Assembly (NCBI GenBank): GCA_963082875.1
Contig: OY720100.1
Coordinates: forward strand, 11,866,591 to 11,930,590
DNA from: Corella eumyota
Lineage: Eukaryota; Chordata; Ascidiacea; Phlebobranchia; Corellidae
Direction of reading: 5' to 3'
DNA length: 64,000 nt
Numbering within the stretch: the first letter of the stretch is position 1; each line of letters begins with the position of its first letter. This document shows positions 54,194 to 62,399 of the stretch, in pieces. The translations under genes and the position numbers were made by a program. Below the pieces are notes generated by a model. The model saw nothing but the letters and a program-made list of their open reading frames with translations, ran no database searches and had not been told where the DNA came from.

Positions 54194-55165
54194 TTATCGA
54201 AAATAATTTGGACAAGAATGGCTGATATTAAGCCAACATTTTTCAATAACATCAACAACTCTTTGATCCAAACTTTCTTTTTTAACATAAGAAATATTTT
54301 GATTAAATTGATCCATAGACGAGGCACCAGTTATAACTCCATCACCATGGTTACCATCCAATATGGAATGATGATACAACCATCTGAGTACTGCTTCTGT
54401 TATTGAAACCTTTTCTTCTCCATAAACTTTTTCTAAAACTTTTTGGATGTCGTTAACAGCTTCAAAGTTTTGATCTTTCCAATAGCGTTTTCGATACACA
54501 TCAACCCAGTAACTATTTCCAAAAAATCGGCCCGGTTCATCCTTGTTTACTTCTTTAAATTTGTGTTTTCCAGTTAACACACCTCCACATAATGGGTTGT
54601 AAGCGTAAAACCGCATTTTAAAGTATCGAAGACATGGAAATAATTCTTTTTCTACTGACCTTGTTAAACAATTAAACATTCCTTGGTAAACAGTTGGCAA
54701 AATCCAATCATTTTGTTTGCAGATTGTATAAATTTCAGCTACTTGCCAAGATGCATAATTTGAAAGACCAAACTCTTGAAATTTTCCTTCTTTGTGAAGT
54801 TCATCTACAACTGCAAGAGTTTCAGAGATGGGGGTTTCATGATCTGGGGCATGCAGATAAAATATATTCAATGAGTTTATTTGGAGTCTTTTTAAAGTAG
54901 TCTCCATTTGCATCCGAACATTCTCTCTTCCTAATCCCTTTCCATCCCACGGATTTGCTTTTCCTGAAATTTTTATCTGGTCTTTGCATGACATTTGTCC
55001 CAATACCTCATCAGTTTTCCCACCACCATACATTAAAGCACTATCCACTTCAACATTACCTTTATCATTTTGTGAGACAATAAATGCCTTCACCATTTTT
55101 TCTCCTTCATCCAAGTCAAGTCTGGGCCCTATTTGTCCCGCTCCTAAGATTGTTCGTACCGACAT
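54194..55165 (-). CDS. akr7a: AKR7-type aldo-keto reductase, copy 2 (323 aa from the conserved Met)
   Basis: A tandem paralogue of the gene at 52416, same strand, also intronless. Numbered from MSVRTILG, the catalytic residues are Asp41 and Tyr46 (VDSALMYGGGKTDE), Lys69 (KISGKANPW) and His105 (FYLHAPDH). NYASWQVAEI, ILPTVYQGMFN, AYNPLCGGVLTGK, GRFFG and the ending CPNYFR are intact. An in-frame ATG lies three codons upstream (55174, MKKMSVRT). I prefer 55165 because the other two copies begin at MSVRT and it has A at -3, while the upstream ATG has T there; use of the first ATG cannot be excluded. Expected activity is NADPH-dependent reduction of aldehydes. One functional difference to note is GVITGASSMDQ where the other copies have GVIIGASSMDQ. 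Confidence 0.92.
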   Translation of the reverse strand: MSVRTILGAGQIGPRLDLDEGEKMVKAFIVSQNDKGNVEVDSALMYGGGKTDEVLGQMSCKDQIKISGKANPWDGKGLGRENVRMQMETTLKRLQINSLNIFYLHAPDHETPISETLAVVDELHKEGKFQEFGLSNYASWQVAEIYTICKQNDWILPTVYQGMFNCLTRSVEKELFPCLRYFKMRFYAYNPLCGGVLTGKHKFKEVNKDEPGRFFGNSYWVDVYRKRYWKDQNFEAVNDIQKVLEKVYGEEKVSITEAVLRWLYHHSILDGNHGDGVITGASSMDQFNQNISYVKKESLDQRVVDVIEKCWLNISHSCPNYFR

Positions 55166-55457
55166 TTTTTTCATTCACTACTTTATTATAAAATATTAGC
55201 TGATAAACTAGGCACTTCTCGTAAAAAAATTCGTTTTTAATAAAAAAAATAATAAAACACTTGACTACGTAAATGCATGTTTGCCAGCTGATTCAGACTT
55301 AGTTCTATTAGTCCCAGTGTACCCGTACTATTTGTTTATTTAATACAATTTATTTGCGAAAAAACACACATAAATAGTAACTAAGTTTAATTTTATTGTT
55401 TATATATAACCAAATTTTGTGTTTTTTAAATTTTTTTTTACAAATTTTAACTACCGA

Positions 55458-55590
55458 CAGCATGGTGTAGTGGTAAGAACACTTGCTACACCACACATGA
55501 GGTTGTGGGTTCAATCTTCACTGATCTCATGCTGTAGCGCCTTTAAGTAAGGTGCTATAAAAGGTATAAACACCTGCTAAGCCAGCACTT
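55458..55590 (+). repeat. tRNA-derived SINE-like element, forward copy
   Basis: Box A is in TGGTGTAGTGGTAAGAAC (about 55463-55480) and box B is GGTTCAATC (55508-55516), a normal tRNA spacing. The 7-mer CAGCATG at 55458 is complementary to CATGCTG at 55528, a possible acceptor stem. A body follows with GTAAGGTGCTATAAAAGG. A second, inverted copy abuts it. A tRNA pseudogene is the alternative; the conserved body after the tRNA-like part favours a SINE. Confidence 0.65.
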
Positions 55591-55594
55591 AAAA

Positions 55595-55687
55595 ATGGCT
55601 CAGCAGGAGTTCGTACCGTTTATAGCGCCTTACTCAACAAGGGCTTTACAGCTTGAGATCAGTGGGGATTGAACCCACGACCTCATG
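55595..55687 (-). repeat. tRNA-derived SINE-like element, inverted partial copy
   Basis: Read on the minus strand, this copy starts CATGAGGTCGTGGGTTCAAT (complement from 55687 down) and continues through CACTGATCTCAAGCTGTAAA to GGCGCTATAAACGG and CTGCTGAGCC. It matches the forward copy over about 90 bp with scattered differences. It keeps box B but lacks the box A part of the head. Its T-arm stem GTGGG/CCCAC is intact. The two copies form a large inverted repeat around a spacer of about 13 bp. Confidence 0.7.
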
Positions 55688-56105
55688 TAGGGTTTTATTA
55701 AAAAACTTTCTTAAATCACGTTCAGGGGTTGGAGATACTTTTTTTCTATTTTTCTCTTTAGTCTGTGTTTCGGTTTTTCCTCTTTACGCTTAACAACGTT
55801 TACTTACTATCATAACTGTCAGACTGTAACTGACCAATCAGCTATTGGTCAAAAATACAAATAAGTCGATAAACAGGGAAAACCCCAGTAAAAACTTTTT
55901 TTATTTAAATACAAACCTAAATTTATTTACAGTAGTAAAATTTATTATTGTATTAACTTTTAAAATAAATACCTACCTTCAGATTAGTAAGACCAACAAC
56001 ATAATTAAATTTTCGAAAATTTAATCAATCAGAAAATGTACTTATTAGGATCACCTTTTTTTAGAAAGTAGAAGACAGTTTCAAAAGTTGTGTTGGGGTA
56101 GAGAT

Positions 56106-56741
56106 GGGTCGACTGAAAATGAGGGAATGGAAATTGAAGGAACGGAAAATGAAGAAACGGAAAATGAAGGAACCGGAAAATGAAGGAACGGAAAATGAAG
56201 GAACCGGAAAATGAAGGAACGGAAAATGAAGGAACCGGAAAATGAAGGAACGGAAAATGAAGGAACCGGAAAATGAAGGAACGGAAATTGAAGGAAAGTG
56301 AAAAAAGGAGTAGCGGAATCCTAAAAAAATAAAACGCGGAAATACCGTTGACTGTTTATTTAGGTTTACTGTCATTTATTTGAGAACTGATAAGCGATAA
56401 TGAGTTAATTTTTATTACCCCAGCATACCCTAACCCTCTTCTATAAAATGCCCGTTTATTTCTAAAATAATATCGACTTAAATACAAATAAATAGTCAAC
56501 GGTATTTCCGCGTTTTATTTTTTTAGAATTCCGCCTCTCCTTTTTTCACTTTCCTTCAATTTCCGTTCCTTCATTTTCCGGTTCCTTCATTTTCCGTTCC
56601 TTCATTTTCCAGTTCCTTCATTTTCCGTTCCTTCATTTTCCGGTTCCTTCATTTTCCGTTCCTTCATTTTCCGGTTCCTTCATTTTCCGTTCCTTCAATT
56701 TCCGTTCCTTCATTTTCCATTCCCTCAAATTCCGCGTCCCC
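56106..56741. mobile_element. Foldback element with minisatellite arms
   Basis: The left arm is built from units GGAACGGAAAATGAA and GGAACCGGAAAATGAA, and the right arm (about 56490-56741) is its reverse complement. The arms also share non-repetitive inner sequence: AACGCGGAAATACCGTTGAC near 56333 and GTCAACGGTATTTCCGCG near 56496. A centre of about 126 bp is unique. The 8-bp sequence GTAGAGAT lies just outside both ends (56098-56105 and 56742-56749), which looks like a target-site duplication. Ends match as GAGGGAATGGAAA and TTTCCATTCCCTC. Foldback transposons with tandem repeats in long inverted arms are known in animals; the family here is not identified. No transposase is encoded. Confidence 0.75.
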
Positions 56742-56749
56742 GTAGAGAT

Positions 56750-57035
56750 AAGACTTCGAACCATAATAACGGCTCTCGTTCATCATCATGCGATGAAAAA
56801 ATTAGAATCACCACGCTCACTATGCGCATACAGTTTAATATGTTTACCGAGTGCGTCGTTAGCGTGACCTGCACACATGTTTGCAGATTGCAGGCATTGC
56901 AACGAACGTAGCTACCAATTTTTTTAATAATTCTATTTTTTTCGTTTTTTTACCAATAAATTAATATTTGGTTGACAGTTTCATCTGTTTATACAATATT
57001 TTTGTTAAAATAAAGTAATTAAACTAGATTCAAAA
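56750..57035 (+). promoter_or_regulatory. Probable promoter and 5' UTR region of AKR7 copy 3
   Basis: Unlike its surroundings, the stretch 56760-56920 is less AT-rich and appears single-copy, directly upstream of the plus-strand AKR7 gene. No core promoter element can be named with confidence. The 5' leader ends AAACTAGATTCAAAAATG, where the TAG could be a splice acceptor for a 5' UTR intron or a spliced leader; this is inference. Confidence 0.35.
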
Positions 57036-58004
57036 ATGTCAGTAAGGACAATCTTGGGTGGAATGGAAATTGGAAGGCGACTTAACTTGGTTAATGGCGA
57101 GAAGATGGTAAACGCATTTATTGCAGCTCAAAATAAAGGTCAGATTGAAGTGGATAGTGCTTTTATGTACTCTGGGGGTAAAACTGATGAATTTTTGGGA
57201 AAAATGTCATGTAGAGATCAAATTAAAATATCAGGAAAAGCAAATCCATGGAATGAGAAGGGATTAGGAAAAGAGAGTGTCCGGATGCAATTGGAGACTT
57301 CTTTAAAACGACTCCAAATGAACTCATTGGATATATTTTATTTGCATGCTCCGGATCACAAAACTCCTATTTCCGAAACTCTTGCAGTTGTAAATGAACT
57401 TCACAAAGAAGGTAAGTTTCAAGAGTTTGGTCTTTCAAATTATGCAGCTTGGCAAGTAGCTGAAATTTATACAATCTGCAAACAAAATGGTTGGATTTTG
57501 CCAACTGTTTACCAAGGAATGTTTAATTGTTTAACAAGGTCAGTAGAAAGAGAATTATTTCCATGTCTTCGATACTTTAAAATGCGGTTTTATGCTTACA
57601 ACCCATTATGTGGAGGTGTGTTAACTGGAAAACACAAATTTGAAGAAGTAAACAAGGATGAACCGGGCCGATTTTTTGGCAAGGGTGTATGGGTAGGCAC
57701 CTACCGCGAACGTTTTTGGAGAGATCAAAACTTCAAAGCTGTAAACGACATTGAGAATATTTTAGACGAAGTTTATGGAAAAGGAAAAGTTCCAATAACA
57801 GAAGCTATATTCAGATGGTTGTATCATCATTCCATATTGGATGGTAACCATGGTGATGGAGTTATTATTGGTGCCTCATCTATGGATCAATTCAACCAAA
57901 ATATTTCTTATGTTAAAAAAGAAAGTTTGGATCAAAGAGTTGTTGATGTTATTGAAAAATGTTGGCTTAATGTTAATGGTTCATGCCCTGATTACATGAG
58001 GTAG
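57036..58004 (+). CDS. akr7a: AKR7-type aldo-keto reductase, copy 3 (322 aa)
   Basis: Third paralogue, opposite in orientation to the other two and intronless. Catalytic residues are Asp40 and Tyr45 (VDSAFMYSGGKTDE), Lys68 (KISGKANPW) and His104 (FYLHAPDH). Its N-terminus, ILGGMEIGRRL, is closer to the vertebrate AKR7 pattern (LGTMEMGRRM) than the ILGAGRIGPRL and ILGAGQIGPRL of the other copies, so it may keep the more ancestral sequence. Other family blocks (NYAAWQVAEI, ILPTVYQGMFN, AYNPLCGGVLTGK, GRFFG, RWLYHHS, CPDYMR) are complete. The start is the only ATG that fits the shared MSVRTILG, with A at -3. The expected role is NADPH-dependent aldehyde reduction in the cytosol. Confidence 0.93.
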   Translation: MSVRTILGGMEIGRRLNLVNGEKMVNAFIAAQNKGQIEVDSAFMYSGGKTDEFLGKMSCRDQIKISGKANPWNEKGLGKESVRMQLETSLKRLQMNSLDIFYLHAPDHKTPISETLAVVNELHKEGKFQEFGLSNYAAWQVAEIYTICKQNGWILPTVYQGMFNCLTRSVERELFPCLRYFKMRFYAYNPLCGGVLTGKHKFEEVNKDEPGRFFGKGVWVGTYRERFWRDQNFKAVNDIENILDEVYGKGKVPITEAIFRWLYHHSILDGNHGDGVIIGASSMDQFNQNISYVKKESLDQRVVDVIEKCWLNVNGSCPDYMR

Positions 58005-58164
58005 TGAAGAAATAACAGTAATTATACATGTACAGATGCATTTTTAATCGTGATGCAGAAAATGTTAATTTATATTTACTGTTTATATTTAAAATTACTG
58101 TATTATTTTTAGAATTATGCAATATGGTAAACTAATTTTTCTTTGCAACGGTCATTGTTAATTA

Positions 58165-58170
58165 AATAAA
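58165..58170 (+). terminator. Poly(A) signal of AKR7 copy 3
   Basis: AATAAA lies about 160 bp past the stop codon of the plus-strand AKR7 gene and is followed by T- and GT-containing sequence. Confidence 0.55.
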
Positions 58171-59064
58171 ATGCTTTAAATATTAGGCATTTGTGTGATA
58201 ATTATGGCTACAAAACATTAGCAAAACAAGGGTACAACATACTTATTGTGTGTTTTTTCATGTAGATAGCTTAGAACATTTGTAATTCTAAATTGTTTCT
58301 ACACTTTATATTAATTTATAGAACTTTTATTATATATAAATTGTTTTTATTATCATCACCTTTTAAAGTTAAAATATAAAAAATAAATTTTAGTATTAAC
58401 AGTTACATGATGGTTAAAAAATTACTTCAAAATACCCTTAAAAAATATATAATAAATAATAAACACAACCTTATGGTAAGAAATTACTTCAAAAATATTT
58501 CATTTATCTAATAACAATAATCTCCAAAATTAAGTTCTAATATGAAATAAAAAATTAATTGCTGCAAAAGAATTACTAATTATGTGAATAATGAAAATTT
58601 AATTGAAGAAAAAGGGTTTAATTATCGTACCTACGCCAATTATAAAAAGTACAGAAGGAATTTATAAATTTATATTACAAAATATAATATGGAACTTCTT
58701 AATAGGTCTTTAAATGTAGTAAAAAATAAAAATGAAGAATCATGTTGCTTTAGTTGTCATGTACTTTGCCTATTTTTTTCCATATTGATAACTGAAAAAT
58801 ATTTCATTATAATAATTATAATGGGGCTTCATTAAATTACATGCGTGCAATTAAGTGTCCTGTGTACTGTGTTCAAAAGGTGGGGTATATATTGTATCAA
58901 ACTAAATGGAGTGAATAGGCTGTAGAAGCCCTACTTTATAATAGGTATTCAAAAAATGATATATAATAATATTAAATGTTTCAAATAAAAATATTTACAA
59001 TCAATTAAAACTTTACAATTTGTATTTTTATAAACATGTAGTAAGGGTGAAAAAATAAGAAAAC
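58171..59064. other. Tail-to-tail spacer between AKR7 copy 3 and MPC2
   Basis: AT-rich 3' flanks of the two convergent genes. On the minus strand, TTTTGAACACAG followed by TACACAGGACAC near 58866 could be a last small MPC2 exon, adding about five residues before a stop, if the donor overlapping the exon 3 stop is used. This is speculative. No other feature was seen. Confidence 0.4.
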
Positions 59065-59751
59065 TTACTTTAATACCCTTCCTGTTTGTGCTATACCAGT
59101 CAATCCAAGAAACACATTACAAGAGCAAAGAAAATAGTTCTTCGGAATAATGACTAAGCAATATCTTGACCATATTGTGCCAGTTACACCAAGTGATAAG
59201 GACTGATTAAGACTTAAAGTTTCAACCGGCCGAGCAAGATCAGACATACCAGCAAAAACTAAACCCTAAATATTAAAATTGTAGTTAGTTATAGTAAAAA
59301 AATAAAGTGTTTTTTTATTTGTTTAGAAGTATTGCAACTTAACAAATTTATGTAACGAAACTATTCTAACAAAAGCCTAATGAATGGTCGATTAGTCATG
59401 CAAATAGAATGCAAATTTTATCTCATGGCCAAAAATATGCTTAAACAAACTTACCCATTTACAGACCGGGCACCAAAAATGGATGGTTTTAGGTCCTGCA
59501 AAATCAATTTAACATTTTTAAGTTTACATAGCAATAATATATTTACAAACATAGATTTTTACAACAATTTGTTGTAATTTAAGAAGTTAAATGCAATACA
59601 TTGAAATATATATTTGGTTTTAAATTAATCAAAAATATAAAATAATTAAAATACCAGCAGGATGATTCCATTTGCTTTTTAATGAAGGAGAAAGTCTGGC
59701 CTGAAATCTAGTGTCCCATTTTAAAAGTAGCCTACGTAGCCCACTTGCCAT
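59065..59751 (-). CDS. mpc2: Mitochondrial pyruvate carrier subunit 2, three coding exons (112 aa)
   Basis: MPC2 pairs with MPC1 in the inner mitochondrial membrane to import pyruvate. The gene must be assembled from three minus-strand exons. Exon 1 is 59751-59655 (donor GTATTT), exon 2 is 59495-59455 (acceptor TTTTGCAG, donor GTAAGT), and exon 3 is 59265-59065 (acceptor ATATTTAG). Phases agree: exon 1 ends in G and exon 2 supplies GA, making the Gly of HPAGPKTIHFW. Family blocks are WNHPAGPKTIHFW (28-40), CKWGLVFAGMSDLARP (44-59), GTIWSRYCLVIIPKN (75-89) and CNVFLGLTGIAQ (95-106). The length of 112 aa is slightly below the human 127. The stop TAA overlaps a GTAAGT donor (TTAAAGTAAGT), so a further small 3' exon may replace the last codon. 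A strong acceptor, TTGTTTTAG, lies about 10 bases before the ATG, implying a 5' UTR intron or spliced leader. Confidence 0.92.
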
Positions 59752-60842
59752 TTTAGTCAGACCTAAAACAATTAATTCAACAATTACTGGTACTCAACAC
59801 ACACTGTAAGTGTACTTAGCATAATTATATGATTATATAGAGCCATATAAAACATGCTTACTAAACAAACAATATGGCAAATAGCAAGTATTAATATCTT
59901 TATTTGTTAAATTTTTTAAAAACTTCAAAATAATATAACAGGTAAGACACTATAAAAAAGTAATGACTTTGGTATTTTAACTTTCTAGTGAAATTGTGAA
60001 AATATTTCTTTTTTCTGAAGTTAGGCGAAGAATATAAACCCACTTAAAAGTTTTAACTGATTTATACTTTTCTCTTTCTCTCTATCTCTAATTTTTAAAC
60101 TATTTACTTTCTGTCTTTCAACAAAAAAAAAACAGATTAAATTACTCACAACACAATTGTAATGTACACAAAAAAGTCATGCGTAGAAATCATGCTAACT
60201 TTTTACTACCACAGGAAATATATTTACTACAAATAATTATCATTTATAAAATATTGCAATAAAAGAAAAATTATTTCGAATCACTTTAGAGTAATTGTAT
60301 GATTTTATAGGAAGCACAAATAATGCAACAGATTAATTAAAGTATAAAATTACAGGATATTATAAATTACCTTTTTGATTGCAACTACAAAAGATATTAA
60401 GCAGATTGTTTCAGGAAAGCAGGACAAAATTACATTTTAAAAACCCTATTTGACCTAAAATGAAATGATATCTGCAGATTAAAATTTGATAAAAATACCC
60501 TTACAATGTTTAGTATACGTATTAGCACTATGCACAAAAAATACACTTTTGCAATAAATAAGAAAACAGTGAAAAATAATTGTGTAGCATTATAAAACAT
60601 GTTATTTTGTGTATTTAACTTATTTAGGTAAAATCAAACAGGCAGCAATAGTGTTTATAACTACAAAAAAGTAACCACCTTTTAACTATCCACTAGCACT
60701 AGCATAAAGCAGCTTGGCAAAAATTTACAATAAAAACATTTAAGCAATAAACACAGAGCGAATAACTTAATAAAGGTAGTGTTTGATTGCACTATGTCAT
60801 ATAAGTCATGGTAGTAATTAATTAAGCAACTTAAAAAATGAC
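59752..60842. other. Spacer between MPC2 and the y+LAT-type transporter gene
   Basis: This contains the MPC2 upstream region, including the acceptor-like TTGTTTTAG just before the ATG on the minus strand, and the 3' flank of the transporter gene. A pyrimidine-rich tract, TTTCTCTTTCTCTCTATCTC, lies near 60068. I recognise no gene, repeat or RNA here. Confidence 0.5.
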
Positions 60843-60848
60843 TTTATT
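60843..60848 (-). terminator. Poly(A) signal of the y+LAT-type transporter gene
   Basis: TTTATT on the plus strand reads AATAAA on the minus strand, about 90 bp past the stop codon. Confidence 0.55.
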
Positions 60849-60938
60849 CACAAATGGTGTACCGTGTAAAAAGTAAATCTTGTTATGGTGGTGAGCATTT
60901 CTCCGCGAGCTTTTAAAAAAAAATTTAAAAACAAGGTT

Positions 60939-62399
60939 TTAAAATTCGGCATCTAGTTCAGATTCAGGTCTGACCACTGGAAAAATCTTCTGCATAAAAC
61001 AGGTGAACTTTTGCATAACTCCATTTAAACATTGCGGTTTTCTGCCTGGAGAAATGTAGATAAACAGAAAGTAGATTGGAATGCCTGTAAGGAGAATGGC
61101 CGTGCCGATTAAGGATTCAAAGGTCTCCGTAAAAAATGGTACAATAACCAGAAAAAGGCAGGCAATGCAGAATATGATTGGGAATGCTATGTTAACTTTA
61201 AGAGGTCTTGGCAAGTCAGGTTGGCTAAAGCGAAGATAGATTTGGCCGACAATAGACAAACCAACTGTAAGCCAGTACATGAAACTGTAGTAATTGATAA
61301 GTTGAAACACATCAGTAACACAAAGATAAATCAGTGTTAAACTGCCTGACAACACAATAGCAGGCATTGGCGTGAACTGTTTTGTACTAACCATGGCATA
61401 GTAGTCAGGAAGATGCCCTTCTCTTGCTCCTACAAAAAATAATCGAGAAGATGCCATTAACGAGGAATTAAGAGCACCGAACGTTGACATGGCAACAGCA
61501 ATTGGAATCATCCAACTTACAACTCCTAAAGTTTGATCAGCAAAACCAACAGCTACAGCATCAGATGCAATAATTTCAGCAGGGGTAAGAACAGCATAAT
61601 AAGCAATATTTGCCAACAAATAGATAATAGTACAAATTGGCAAAGAGATATATATAGCTTTCGGCAAATTTACATACGGATTTTGAAGTTCTTCTACCAT
61701 GTAATTTAAGGTATCCCAGCCGGCATAAGAATACAAACCAGAATACATGGCCAGAGCAATATTTCCCACATTTGTTGTTGTGCCGGTCCAAGGCTCAGAA
61801 AACGAACCAACTGATGTGCCATATTTCCCCATGACAACAAACCCAGTAATAATAACAACTATCAAGGCAATAACTTTTGCATATGCAAAGAAATCTTGAA
61901 TTCTAGTTCCATAACGAACGCTCCAACAATTGACAAACATGATGATAATCATACAGGCTGCTGCCAACAACCTTACAGCTATAAAAGGAGGTTCACATGT
62001 TGGAAAAAATGGCTGGATTAAATAGTTAGCAAATGTGATCGCAATTGCTGCTTGTACAGTGGGTTCAATAATCAACACAGATATCCACAGACGCATAAAA
62101 CCAATTAAAGGTCCGAATGCTTCTAGTATATAAGCATAACTTGCTCCTGATTTTACGATTGTTGTACCTAGTTCAGCATAACACAATGCACCGACAAGTG
62201 AAAATATTCCACAAATTCCCCAAACTAATAAACTCAATGCTGGAGATCCGCATTCCTGCTGGACGCCTTTTGGAGACAAAAAAATTCCTGATCCAATGAT
62301 GTTTCCAACAATTAAAGCAACTCCATTTACAAGTGTAATTTTTTTCTTTAAAGTGACGACTTGATTTCCATCTTTAGCAATATTTTCACTGGAGCCCAT
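60939..62399 (-). CDS. slc7a7-like: y+LAT-type amino acid transporter light chain, SLC7A6/7-like (486 aa)
   Basis: A LeuT-fold APC-superfamily carrier of the heteromeric amino acid transporter light chains, with about 12 membrane segments. These proteins exchange cationic and neutral amino acids across the plasma membrane as a disulfide-linked pair with an SLC3 heavy chain. Visible motifs are the substrate-binding break of helix 1, GSGIF (36-40), then CYAELGTTIVKSGASYAYIL (73-92), FPTC with Cys135 at the place of the heavy-chain disulfide, SGLYSYAGWDTLNYMVEEL (220-238) in helix 6, ASDAVAVGFADQ (278-289), SRLFFVGAREGHLPD (318-332) and FQLINYYSF (365-373). The YSYxGWDTLNYV-type helix 6 and ASDAVAV point to y+LAT and not to LAT1/LAT2. 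The whole gene is one exon, unlike vertebrate SLC7A6/7. On the minus strand an acceptor-like AAATTTTACAG ends near 62439, about 40 bases before the ATG, so a 5' UTR intron is likely. Confidence 0.93.
   Translation of the reverse strand: MGSSENIAKDGNQVVTLKKKITLVNGVALIVGNIIGSGIFLSPKGVQQECGSPALSLLVWGICGIFSLVGALCYAELGTTIVKSGASYAYILEAFGPLIGFMRLWISVLIIEPTVQAAIAITFANYLIQPFFPTCEPPFIAVRLLAAACMIIIMFVNCWSVRYGTRIQDFFAYAKVIALIVVIITGFVVMGKYGTSVGSFSEPWTGTTTNVGNIALAMYSGLYSYAGWDTLNYMVEELQNPYVNLPKAIYISLPICTIIYLLANIAYYAVLTPAEIIASDAVAVGFADQTLGVVSWMIPIAVAMSTFGALNSSLMASSRLFFVGAREGHLPDYYAMVSTKQFTPMPAIVLSGSLTLIYLCVTDVFQLINYYSFMYWLTVGLSIVGQIYLRFSQPDLPRPLKVNIAFPIIFCIACLFLVIVPFFTETFESLIGTAILLTGIPIYFLFIYISPGRKPQCLNGVMQKFTCFMQKIFPVVRPESELDAEF

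Larger units (their letters stand above)
55175..56060. other. Intergenic region between divergent AKR7 copies, left part
   Basis: This contains the promoter side of copy 2 and an inverted pair of tRNA-like SINEs (55458-55687, listed separately). The remainder is AT-rich. I see no TATA box I would defend. Confidence 0.5.

Noticed and set aside
56061-56375. 104-codon minus-strand frame with FHFP-like repeats
   Set aside because: It is a translation of the GGAACGGAAAATGAA minisatellite in the foldback arm, and the unit length of 15-16 bp makes an open frame likely by chance.
56426-56446. Telomere-like CCCTAACCC in the centre of the foldback element
   Set aside because: It is less than two units long and not repeated, so there is no support for an interstitial telomere.
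59380-59577. 65-codon plus-strand frame across MPC2 exon 2
   Set aside because: It is antisense to the conserved MPC2 exon and runs into introns on both sides.
61576-61791. 71-codon minus frame, and a plus frame at 62117-62299, within the transporter gene
   Set aside because: Both are out-of-frame shadows of the y+LAT-type coding sequence.
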